Positions 1 to 5,869 of a stretch of DNA of 7,277 bases are shown here, piece after piece. Location of the stretch: NCBI GenBank assembly GCA_964242925.1, contig CAXTBW010000149.1:1-7277 (forward strand), written 5' to 3'. A program made the translations under genes and the position numbers. Numbering within the stretch: position 1 is the stretch's first letter; the number at the start of each line of letters is the position of its first letter. This stretch comes from LMUY01 sp964242925 (GTDB taxonomy: Bacteria > Pseudomonadota > Alphaproteobacteria > Acetobacterales > Acetobacteraceae). The notes beneath the pieces are model-generated. The model worked only from the letters and a program-made list of their open reading frames with translations. It was not told where the DNA came from and made no database searches.

Positions 1-1
1 G

Positions 2-436
2 GTCGCCGTTCGCGAGCAGCTTGTCCTTGTTGTACAGCAGCTCCTCGCGCGTCTCCGTGCTGAACTCGATGTTCGGCCCTTCCACGATCGCGTCGACCGG
101 GCAAGCCTCCTCGCACAGGCCGCAGTAGATGCACTTGGTCATGTCTATGTCGTAGCGCGTGGTCCGGCGAGACCCGTCCTCCCGCGGCTCGGCCTCGATC
201 GTGATGGCGAGCGCCGGGCATACCGCCTCGCACAGCTTGCAGGCGATGCACCGCTCCTCCCCGTTCGGGTAGCGACGCAGCGCATGCTCGCCCTTGAAGC
301 GGGGGGAGTACGGGTTGCGCTCGTAGGGGTAGTTAATCGTGACCTTGCGCTTGAACATGTAGCTGAACGTCAGGCCCAATCCGGTGACCAGTTCAGTCAG
401 CAGGAACGATCGCGCGGTGCGGTCCAGGAATGCCAT
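2..436 (-). CDS. nuoI: NADH-quinone oxidoreductase subunit I (3' end cut off by window)
   Basis: NuoI is the ferredoxin-like subunit of complex I that carries clusters N6a and N6b and passes electrons from the NuoG side toward N2 and quinone. The visible 145 residues begin MAFLDRTARS, followed by a short amphipathic/hydrophobic N-terminal stretch (about residues 10-28) that in this family lies against the membrane arm. Two classical 4Fe-4S motifs are complete: C63-x2-C66-x2-C69-x3-C73P and C102-x2-C105-x2-C108-x3-C112P. The family is usually about 160 residues, so roughly 15-20 C-terminal residues and the stop lie beyond the left edge. The ATG at 436-434 is the only start that gives the family N-terminus; an AGGG about 13 nt upstream is a weak ribosome site. 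It follows nuoH after 30 nt in the same operon. Confidence 0.97.
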   Translation of the reverse strand, partial: MAFLDRTARSFLLTELVTGLGLTFSYMFKRKVTINYPYERNPYSPRFKGEHALRRYPNGEERCIACKLCEAVCPALAITIEAEPREDGSRRTTRYDIDMTKCIYCGLCEEACPVDAIVEGPNIEFSTETREELLYNKDKLLANGD

Positions 437-466
437 AGGGAAGCCCTTTCGAACGGGCGGCTTACA

Positions 467-1483
467 TCAAGCCGAGTGCGGCAGCCAGCCCGCGAACACC
501 AGAACGCCCGCGGTCAGCACCAGCCACAGCAGCGACATTGGGAGGAAAACCTTCCAGCCAAGCCGCATCAGCTGGTCGTAGCGGAACCGCGGGAACGTCG
601 CGCGCACCCAGATGAACATGAACAGCAGCGCGACGATCTTGCCGATGAACCAGATCGGCCCCGGGATCCATGTGAACGGGGCAAACGGGATCAGCGGCAG
701 CCAGCCGCCCAGGAACAGGATGGTCATCATCGCGGACTGCAGAATCATGTTGGCGTATTCGCCAAGGAAGAACAGCGCCCACGAGATGCCGCTATACTCC
801 ACCATGAACCCGGCGACGATCTCGCTTTCGCCCTCCGCCACATCGAACGGCGCGCGGTTGGTCTCGGCCAGGGCGGAGATGAAGTAGACCACGAACATCG
901 GAAACAGCGGAATGGCGAACCAGATCGTGCTTTGCGCCCGCACGATGCCCGTCAGGTTCAGCGTGCCCGCGCACAGCAGCACCGTCACCATCACAAAGCC
1001 GATCGACACCTCGTAGCTGACCATCTGCGCCGCCGACCGCAGCGCGCCGAGAAAGGCGTATTTGGAGTTCGACGCCCACCCGGCGATAATCACGCCGTAG
1101 ACGCTCAGCGAGCTGATCGCGAATAGGTACAGCACGCCGACGTTGATGTCCGCGATCGCCCAGCCGTCCGCCAGCGGGATCACCGCCCAGGCGATCAGCG
1201 CCAGCATCATCGTCAGCATCGGCGCGATCACGAACAGCACGCGATTCGCGCCGGTCGGGATAATTTGTTCCTTCATGAACATCTTGAGCGCGTCGGCGAA
1301 CGCCTGCAGCAAGCCCCAAAACCCGACGACGTTCGGTCCCTTCCGGAGCTGCATCGCCCCCAGCACCTTACGTTCGGCGACCGTCAGGTAGGCCACGCAA
1401 AGCAGCAGCGGGACGAGCAAGGCGAGCGTCTCGACCAGAGTGAGCAAAACCTGGCCGGGGCCGGAAGCAAGAAAGAGGTCCAT
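467..1483 (-). CDS. nuoH: NADH-quinone oxidoreductase subunit H (membrane subunit, ND1)
   Basis: NuoH is the membrane subunit (ND1 in mitochondria) that forms much of the quinone entry channel and joins the peripheral arm to the proton-pumping arm. The 338-residue product is a polytopic membrane protein with about eight hydrophobic segments. It carries the family signatures AERKVLGAMQLRKGPN (residues 36-51), the loop around SNSKYAFLGALRSAAQ (138-153), ALAETNRAPFD (204-214) and EGESEIVAGFMVEYSG (217-232). The acidic residues of that last loop are conserved at the quinone cavity. RATFPRFRYDQLM (294-306) is the usual C-terminal signature. I chose the ATG at 1483 over an in-frame ATG at 1531 because it gives the family length, sits 2 nt after the nuoG stop, and has GGAG 5 nt upstream; the longer start would overlap the nuoG coding end. 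The stop is TGA. Length and motifs look intact. Confidence 0.98.
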   Translation of the reverse strand: MDLFLASGPGQVLLTLVETLALLVPLLLCVAYLTVAERKVLGAMQLRKGPNVVGFWGLLQAFADALKMFMKEQIIPTGANRVLFVIAPMLTMMLALIAWAVIPLADGWAIADINVGVLYLFAISSLSVYGVIIAGWASNSKYAFLGALRSAAQMVSYEVSIGFVMVTVLLCAGTLNLTGIVRAQSTIWFAIPLFPMFVVYFISALAETNRAPFDVAEGESEIVAGFMVEYSGISWALFFLGEYANMILQSAMMTILFLGGWLPLIPFAPFTWIPGPIWFIGKIVALLFMFIWVRATFPRFRYDQLMRLGWKVFLPMSLLWLVLTAGVLVFAGWLPHSA

Positions 1484-1485
1484 GC

Positions 1486-3534
1486 TTACTCCGCGGCCAG
1501 CAGCTGGATCGGATGATAGGTGGCGGAGCACTCCGCCATGACGGCGCTGGCCCGGCTGATCGAATTGGTCTGGTGGTAGTCGTCGAACGCGGTCGCAAAT
1601 GGCGCATCGCTGACCGCGGCCGGGTCCCCGCTGGGCGCAGACAAGTCGGCGGCGCCGAAGCGGGGCAGGAAGCCGATCCGGCCGAACACGGGGTTCACCT
1701 GCTCCAACTGCGCCCGCAACGCCTCCAGGTCGTCATATGGCAGCGGCTTGTCGATCAGGGCGGAGAAGGCGCGCAGAATCGCCCAGTCGTCGCGCGCGTC
1801 GCCGGGCGCGAACACCGCCTTGCCGGTGCGCTGCACGCGACCCTCGGTATTGACGTAGGTGCCGGACTTCTCGACGTAGGTGGAGCCCGGCAGGATCACG
1901 TCCGCCCGCGCCGCTCCGCGGTCGCCGTGGTGGCCCTGATAGACGACGAAGGTGTCGGCGCCGATGCGCCCGGTGTCGAACTCGTCGGCGCCAAGCAGCC
2001 AGAGCAGGTCCACCCCGCCGGCCATCATCGCGTCCAGCGTCTTGCCGCCGGCGCCGGGCAGGAAACCCAGGTCCAGCGCGCCGACCCGGGCGGCGGCAGT
2101 GTGCAGCACGTTGAAGCCATTCCACTCCGCAGTCAGCGCGCCGACCTGCGAAGCGAGCTTCCATGCCGCCGCCAGCACCGCGGCGCCGTCCGGCCGCGCG
2201 AGCGCAGCCTGGCCGACGATGATCATCGGGCGCTTGGCGTCTGCCAGCACGGCGGCGAACGGCTCGGGCAGAGCGTGGATCGCAGCCGGGCCGTCGCCGA
2301 GCCATTCCGCGCGGTAGGTGAGGTCCGCATGCGGCCCGATGACGCCGATCGGGAACGGCCCGGACAGCCGGCGCTTGCGGATGCGCGCGTTCAGCACGGG
2401 CGCTTCACGGCGCGGATTGCTGCCGATGATGAGCAGCGCGTCCGCCTCGTCGATGCCGGCGATGGTGCTGTTGAACGTGTAGAAGTCGCGCCGCGCGCCA
2501 TCCAACCGGGCGCCATCCTGCCGGCAGTCGAGGTTGGGGGAGCCAAGCCCGGTCATCAGGTCCTTCAGCGCCAGCATGCTCTCCGCATCGCAGAGGTCGC
2601 CCGCGATGGCGCCGATACGCTCGCCGGGCAGGCCGCGCAGGCGGTCGGCGATGGCGGCGAACGCCTCCGGCCAGCTCGCCGGGCGCAGGCGGCCGTCCTG
2701 GCGCACCCAGGGCTTGTCGAGACGGCGGCGCTTGAGGCCGTCGAACGAGAAGCGCGACTTGTCGCCCAACCACTCCTCGTTCACGTCGTCGTTGGTGCGG
2801 GGCAGGATGCGCAGCACCTCGCTGCCGCGCGCGTCCACCCGGATGTTGGCGCCGACCGCGTCCAGCACGTCGACGCTGTCGGTCTTGCGCAGCTCCCACG
2901 GCCGGGCGACGAAGGCGTAGGGCTTGGAGGTCAGCGCGCCGACCGGGCAGATGTCGATCAGGTTGCCGCTCAGCTCGGACGTCAGCGCCTTCTCGACGTA
3001 GGTGGTGACCTCCATGTTCTCGCCGCGCGCGGTCGCGCCCAGCTCCGGCACGCCGGCGATCTCGGTGGCGAAGCGGATGCAGCGGGTGCACTGGATGCAC
3101 CGCGTCATCACCGTCTTGACCAGCGGGCCGAGGTACTTGTCCTTGATGGCGCGCTTGCTCTCCTGGTAGCGGGAGTGGTCGCTGCCGTAGGAGTAGGCCT
3201 GATCCTGCAGGTCGCACTCGCCGCCCTGGTCGCAGATCGGGCAGTCGAGCGGGTGGTTGATGAGCAGGAATTCCATCACGCCGCGGCGGCCGTTGCGGAC
3301 CATCGGGGTATCGGTCTTGATCTCCATGCCGTCGGCGACCGGGTAGGAGCAGGAGGCGATCGGCTTGGGCGCCTTCACGACCTCGACCAGGCACATGCGG
3401 CAGTTGCCAGCGACGGACAGGCGGTCGTGGTAGCAGAAGCGCGGGATCTCGACGCCGGCGGCCTCGCAGGCCTGCAGCACGGATGAACCGTTGGCGATCT
3501 CGACCTCGCGGCCGTCTACGGTGACTTTGGCCAT
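1486..3534 (-). CDS. nuoG: NADH-quinone oxidoreductase subunit G (Fe-S subunit)
   Basis: NuoG is the largest peripheral Fe-S subunit and conducts electrons from NuoF toward NuoI. The 682-residue product starts with a 2Fe-2S ferredoxin domain (N1b) with ligands C34, C45, C48 and C62. Next is the His/Cys 4Fe-4S cluster N5 with H94, C98, C101 and C107, then the 4Fe-4S cluster N4 with C146, C149, C152 and C196. The remainder (about 215 to the end) is a degenerate molybdopterin-oxidoreductase-like domain, which in complex I is structural and binds no Mo cofactor. There is no cysteine cluster in residues 200-300 to hold the extra N7 centre found in Escherichia coli and Thermus, so this is the N7-less form typical of alphaproteobacteria and mitochondria. 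The C-terminal signature SRASAVMAECSA is present. The ATG lies 4 nt after the stop of the pentapeptide-repeat gene, with only a weak purine-rich ribosome site. The gene is intact. Confidence 0.98.
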   Translation of the reverse strand: MAKVTVDGREVEIANGSSVLQACEAAGVEIPRFCYHDRLSVAGNCRMCLVEVVKAPKPIASCSYPVADGMEIKTDTPMVRNGRRGVMEFLLINHPLDCPICDQGGECDLQDQAYSYGSDHSRYQESKRAIKDKYLGPLVKTVMTRCIQCTRCIRFATEIAGVPELGATARGENMEVTTYVEKALTSELSGNLIDICPVGALTSKPYAFVARPWELRKTDSVDVLDAVGANIRVDARGSEVLRILPRTNDDVNEEWLGDKSRFSFDGLKRRRLDKPWVRQDGRLRPASWPEAFAAIADRLRGLPGERIGAIAGDLCDAESMLALKDLMTGLGSPNLDCRQDGARLDGARRDFYTFNSTIAGIDEADALLIIGSNPRREAPVLNARIRKRRLSGPFPIGVIGPHADLTYRAEWLGDGPAAIHALPEPFAAVLADAKRPMIIVGQAALARPDGAAVLAAAWKLASQVGALTAEWNGFNVLHTAAARVGALDLGFLPGAGGKTLDAMMAGGVDLLWLLGADEFDTGRIGADTFVVYQGHHGDRGAARADVILPGSTYVEKSGTYVNTEGRVQRTGKAVFAPGDARDDWAILRAFSALIDKPLPYDDLEALRAQLEQVNPVFGRIGFLPRFGAADLSAPSGDPAAVSDAPFATAFDDYHQTNSISRASAVMAECSATYHPIQLLAAE
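1489..1492 (-). promoter_or_regulatory. Ribosome binding site deciding the nuoH start
   Basis: GGAG on the minus strand, 5 nt before the nuoH ATG at 1483, placed inside the last codons of nuoG. It favours the 338-residue NuoH over the in-frame ATG 48 nt further upstream. Confidence 0.75.
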
Positions 3535-3538
3535 AGGT

Positions 3539-3853
3539 TCAGTTCTTCTCGTTGGCGGCCAACAGCGCGGCGATCTCGACGCCGTCGATGCGCAGGCCGG
3601 CGATGTTGCAATCGTTGATGACCAGGCCGGTCAGGTCGGCATCCACCAGGATGGCGCCCTTGAGCGAAGCGTCCTCGAACCGGGCCCCGGCAAGATTGGC
3701 CTGGTTGAACACCGCGCGTTCCAGCGACACGTCGGACAGCGTGGCGCGGGACAGGTCGGCGCGGTGGAACTTGGCGCCGACCAGGTTCACGTCGGTGAAA
3801 CGGCTGCCGCGCAGGTCGGCATCGGCGGCATTGATGGGTGCGGGATCGGTCAA
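3539..3853 (-). CDS. Small pentapeptide-repeat protein inserted between nuoF and nuoG
   Basis: This 104-residue protein is almost entirely one solenoid. Residues 12-96 read as 17 consecutive five-residue units without a break (ADLRG, SRFTD, VNLVG, AKFHR, ADLSR and so on). Each unit has a central L, F or I and frequently Ala/Val two places before it, the A(D/N)LXX pattern of pentapeptide-repeat proteins. Such proteins fold as a right-handed quadrilateral beta-helix, here about four coils. The last four units change to a central Ile and the protein ends in a hydrophobic IAALLAA plus a charged tail. There is no signal peptide, membrane segment or catalytic motif. The start is TTG, the only start that fits this frame upstream of the repeats, with GAGG 7 nt before it. 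It is co-directional with nuo, 61 nt after nuoF and 4 nt before nuoG. Function is unknown. It is shorter than the gyrase-mimicking MfpA/Qnr proteins, so that role is unlikely. A structural or assembly link to complex I is only an inference from position. Confidence 0.87.
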   Translation of the reverse strand: MTDPAPINAADADLRGSRFTDVNLVGAKFHRADLSRATLSDVSLERAVFNQANLAGARFEDASLKGAILVDADLTGLVINDCNIAGLRIDGVEIAALLAANEKN

Positions 3854-3857
3854 GCGG

Positions 3858-3864
3858 CCCCCTC
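3858..3864 (-). promoter_or_regulatory. Ribosome binding site of the TTG-started pentapeptide gene
   Basis: On the minus strand this reads GAGGGGG. Its GAGG part ends 7 nt before the TTG at 3853-3851. It is the only Shine-Dalgarno-like run near this start and supports the TTG choice, which is otherwise unusual in this operon. It lies at the downstream end of the REP-like element, so the repeat itself appears to supply the ribosome site. Confidence 0.55.
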
Positions 3865-3902
3865 ACCCCGACCCTCTTCCGGAGGCGGGAGAAGGAGAAG
3901 GA
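3858..3902 (-). repeat. REP-like intergenic palindromic element with hairpin, between nuoF and the pentapeptide gene
   Basis: Read on the plus strand, this stretch begins CCCCCTCACCCCGACCCTC and, in one frame, encodes PPHPDPLPEAGEGEG. That is the well-known spurious peptide produced by a GC-rich palindromic repeat found in many copies between genes in proteobacteria. On the transcribed strand it can fold: CTCCCG (3891-3886) and CCTC (3885-3882) pair across the loop 3881-3877 with GAGG (3876-3873) and, after a two-base bulge, CGGGG (3870-3866), giving about nine base pairs including one G-U. It fills most of the 61-bp gap after nuoF. Such elements can stabilise or attenuate operon mRNA. No U-run follows, so it does not look like a simple intrinsic terminator. 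That it is a multicopy repeat in this genome cannot be seen from one window. Confidence 0.6.
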
Positions 3903-3914
3903 CAGCGCGGTGCG

Positions 3915-5216
3915 TCACTCGGCCGCCAGTGCCATCACGGGCGGGCGGGCGCGCTTATAGGCGGCGATGCGGTCCTCCATCACCGGGCGGAAGTGGCGGA
4001 TCAGGCCCTGGATCGGCCAAGCGGCGGCATCGCCCAACGCGCAGATGGTGTGGCCCTCGATCTGCCTTGTGACCTGCTCCAGCGTGTCGATCTCGTCCAC
4101 GGTGGCGCGGCCGGCGACCATGCGGTTCATCACGCGCATCATCCAGCCGGTGCCCTCGCGGCAGGGGGTGCACTGGCCGCAGCTCTCGTGCTTGTAGAAG
4201 TGCGCCAGCCGGGCGATCGCGGCGATGACGTCGGTGGACTTGTCCATCACGATCACCGCGGCCGTGCCGAGGCCGCTCTTCACGTCGCGCAAGCTGTCGA
4301 AATCCATCAGCACCGTGTCGCAGATGTCCTTCGGGAGCAGCGGCACGGACGAGCCGCCGGGGATCACCGCCAGCAGGTTGTCCCAGCCGCCGCGCACGCC
4401 GCCGCAGTAGCGGTCGATCAACTCGCGCAGGGGGATGCCGAGTTCTTCCTCGACGTTGCACGGCTTGTTCACGTGGCCGGAGATGCAGAAGATCTTCGTG
4501 CCGGCGTTCTTCGGGCGCCCCAGCGCGCTGAACCAGGCCGCGCCGCGCCGCAGGATCGCGGGGGCGGCGGCGATGGTCTCGACGTTGTTCACCGTAGTCG
4601 GGCAGCCGTACAGCCCAACCGCCGCCGGGAACGGCGGCTTGAGCCGGGGCATGCCCTTCTTGCCCTCCAGCGACTCCAGCAAAGCCGTTTCCTCGCCGCA
4701 GATGTAGGCGCCGGCGCCGCGGTGCAGATACAGCTGGAAGTCCCAACCGGAGCCGCAGGCGTTGGCGCCGATCAGCCCGGACTCGTAAGCCTGGTCGATG
4801 GCGCCCTGCAGATTCACCGCCTCAGCATAGTACTCGCCGCGGATGTAAATGTAGCAGGCATGAGCGCCCATCGCGAAGGAGGCGATGAGGGCGCCTTCGA
4901 CCAGCTTGTGCGGATCGTGCCGCATGATGTCGCGATCCTTGCAGGTGCCCGGCTCGGATTCGTCGGCGTTGATCACCAAGTAGGACGGGCGGCCGTCGCT
5001 CACCTTGGGCATGAACGACCACTTCATCCCGGTCGGGAACCCGGCGCCGCCGCGGCCGCGCAGGCCGGACGCCTTCATCTCGTCGATGATCGCCTCGCGC
5101 CCGCGCGCCAGGATGCCAGCGGTGCCGTCCCAATCGCCGCGCTTGCGAGCGCCTTCGAGCGTCCAGTCATGGATGCCGTAAAGGTTGGTGAAGATGCGGT
5201 CCTTGTCGTCGAGCAC
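3915..5216 (-). CDS. nuoF: NADH-quinone oxidoreductase subunit F (NADH- and FMN-binding)
   Basis: NuoF oxidises NADH. It binds NADH and FMN and passes electrons to its own 4Fe-4S cluster N3, and so into the Fe-S chain. The 433-residue product has the glycine-rich nucleotide motif GLRGRGGAGFP (residues 51-61), NADESEPG (83-90) of the FMN site, GAGAYICGEETALLES (167-182), and the N3 ligands C346, C349 and C352 in ESCGQCTPCREGT plus C392 in HTICALGD. All key residues are present and the length is normal for the family. The start is GTG, supported by GGAG 8 nt upstream and by the family N-terminus (LDDKDRIFTNLYG); no ATG lies in frame nearby. It begins 5 nt after the nuoE stop, suggesting coupled translation. 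The stop is TGA, and the next gene is separated by the REP-like element. Confidence 0.98.
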   Translation of the reverse strand: MLDDKDRIFTNLYGIHDWTLEGARKRGDWDGTAGILARGREAIIDEMKASGLRGRGGAGFPTGMKWSFMPKVSDGRPSYLVINADESEPGTCKDRDIMRHDPHKLVEGALIASFAMGAHACYIYIRGEYYAEAVNLQGAIDQAYESGLIGANACGSGWDFQLYLHRGAGAYICGEETALLESLEGKKGMPRLKPPFPAAVGLYGCPTTVNNVETIAAAPAILRRGAAWFSALGRPKNAGTKIFCISGHVNKPCNVEEELGIPLRELIDRYCGGVRGGWDNLLAVIPGGSSVPLLPKDICDTVLMDFDSLRDVKSGLGTAAVIVMDKSTDVIAAIARLAHFYKHESCGQCTPCREGTGWMMRVMNRMVAGRATVDEIDTLEQVTRQIEGHTICALGDAAAWPIQGLIRHFRPVMEDRIAAYKRARPPVMALAAE

Positions 5217-5221
5217 CGGGG

Positions 5222-5869
5222 CTACTCCGTCACCGTCAGCAGCGTATTTGGACCACCCTCGGGGGCGGAGGTCTGGCGACCGGTCATGCTGCCGGGCTTC
5301 GGCCGCTCGCCACGAGCCAGGGACGCCAGCAGTCGCTCGACCGCCGGGCCGTCCATGTCCTCGTAATAGTCATCGTCCACCTGCAATATGGGCGCATTCA
5401 CGCAGCCGCCCAGGCACTCGACCTGGCTCAGCGTGAACATCCCGTCGGCGCTCGTCTCGTGCCAGCCCTGGATGCCGGTCACCTTGCGGCAGGCTGCCTC
5501 AACCTCATCCGACCCGCGGAGCCAGCACGGCGTGGTGGTGCACACCTGCAGGTGATAGCGGCCGACTGGCTCGGTGTTGAACATCAGGTAGAAGGTCGCG
5601 ACCTCGTAGACGCGGATCGGCGCCATCGACAAACGCTCTGCCACCGCGTCCATCGCCACGCGCGGCACCCACGCGCTCCCGGTCGCGCGACGCATCTGGG
5701 TCTGCACGTGGTACAACGCGGCGATCACGGCGCTCGCCTGCCGCCCCGGGGGATATTTCGCCACGTCCGCGTCGATCGCGGCCCGGCTCTCGGCGTCGAA
5801 CTCGAAGCGCGCGGGCTGCGCAACCTGCGGGTTCTCGCCGGTCGAGCCGTCGCCGATATTCTCCGCCAT
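5222..5869 (-). CDS. nuoE: NADH-quinone oxidoreductase subunit E (2Fe-2S subunit)
   Basis: NuoE carries the off-pathway 2Fe-2S cluster N1a beside the FMN of NuoF. The 215-residue product has a thioredoxin-like fold in its second half, with ligands C110 and C115 in CTTTPC and C152 and C156 in ECLGGC. The upstream helical part includes the conserved PIRVYEVATFYLMF segment (84-97). Enterobacterial NuoE is about 165 residues. The extra length lies in a short N-terminal leader and in a Pro/Gly-rich C-terminal tail after about residue 187, as is common in alphaproteobacteria. I chose the ATG at 5869 because its A is also the last base of the nuoD stop (TGATG), and because it yields the family N-terminus. 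The same frame stays open far upstream across nuoD, but that extension has no NuoE similarity. The stop is TAG. Confidence 0.97.
   Translation of the reverse strand: MAENIGDGSTGENPQVAQPARFEFDAESRAAIDADVAKYPPGRQASAVIAALYHVQTQMRRATGSAWVPRVAMDAVAERLSMAPIRVYEVATFYLMFNTEPVGRYHLQVCTTTPCWLRGSDEVEAACRKVTGIQGWHETSADGMFTLSQVECLGGCVNAPILQVDDDYYEDMDGPAVERLLASLARGERPKPGSMTGRQTSAPEGGPNTLLTVTE
5225..5228 (-). promoter_or_regulatory. Ribosome binding site deciding the GTG start of nuoF
   Basis: GGAG on the minus strand, overlapping the end of nuoE and lying 8 nt before the GTG at 5216. It supports GTG as the true nuoF start. Confidence 0.7.

Noticed and set aside
437..466. Possible hairpin in the nuoH-nuoI gap (AAGCC/GGCTT arms)
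   Set aside because: The stem is only about five bp with a large loop and no U-run, too weak to call a terminator or regulatory structure in GC-rich DNA.
284..1126. A 280-codon plus-strand frame opposite nuoH and nuoI
   Set aside because: It is very rich in Arg, Gln, His and Ala, has no domain, and is fully explained as a shadow of nuoH/nuoI.
1484..1531. Extended start for nuoH (16 extra residues)
   Set aside because: It would lie entirely within the nuoG end, lacks a ribosome site, and adds residues absent from the family; the ATG at 1483 has GGAG at 5 nt.
1513..3486. A 657-codon open frame on the plus strand opposite nuoG
   Set aside because: It is an antisense shadow of a GC-rich gene. 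Its composition is Arg/Ala/Gly/His/Val-rich with no recognisable domain, and the minus strand carries an intact NuoG with all Fe-S ligands.
3539..3853. Pentapeptide protein as a Qnr/MfpA-type gyrase protector
   Set aside because: It has only about four coils and 104 residues, no C-terminal dimerisation helix of that type, and a respiratory operon context. Nothing in the sequence supports DNA mimicry.
3552..5366. A 604-codon open frame on the plus strand opposite nuoF and the small gene
   Set aside because: It is low-complexity antisense to nuoF and runs through the REP-like element (PHPDPLP peptide), a common source of false ORFs.
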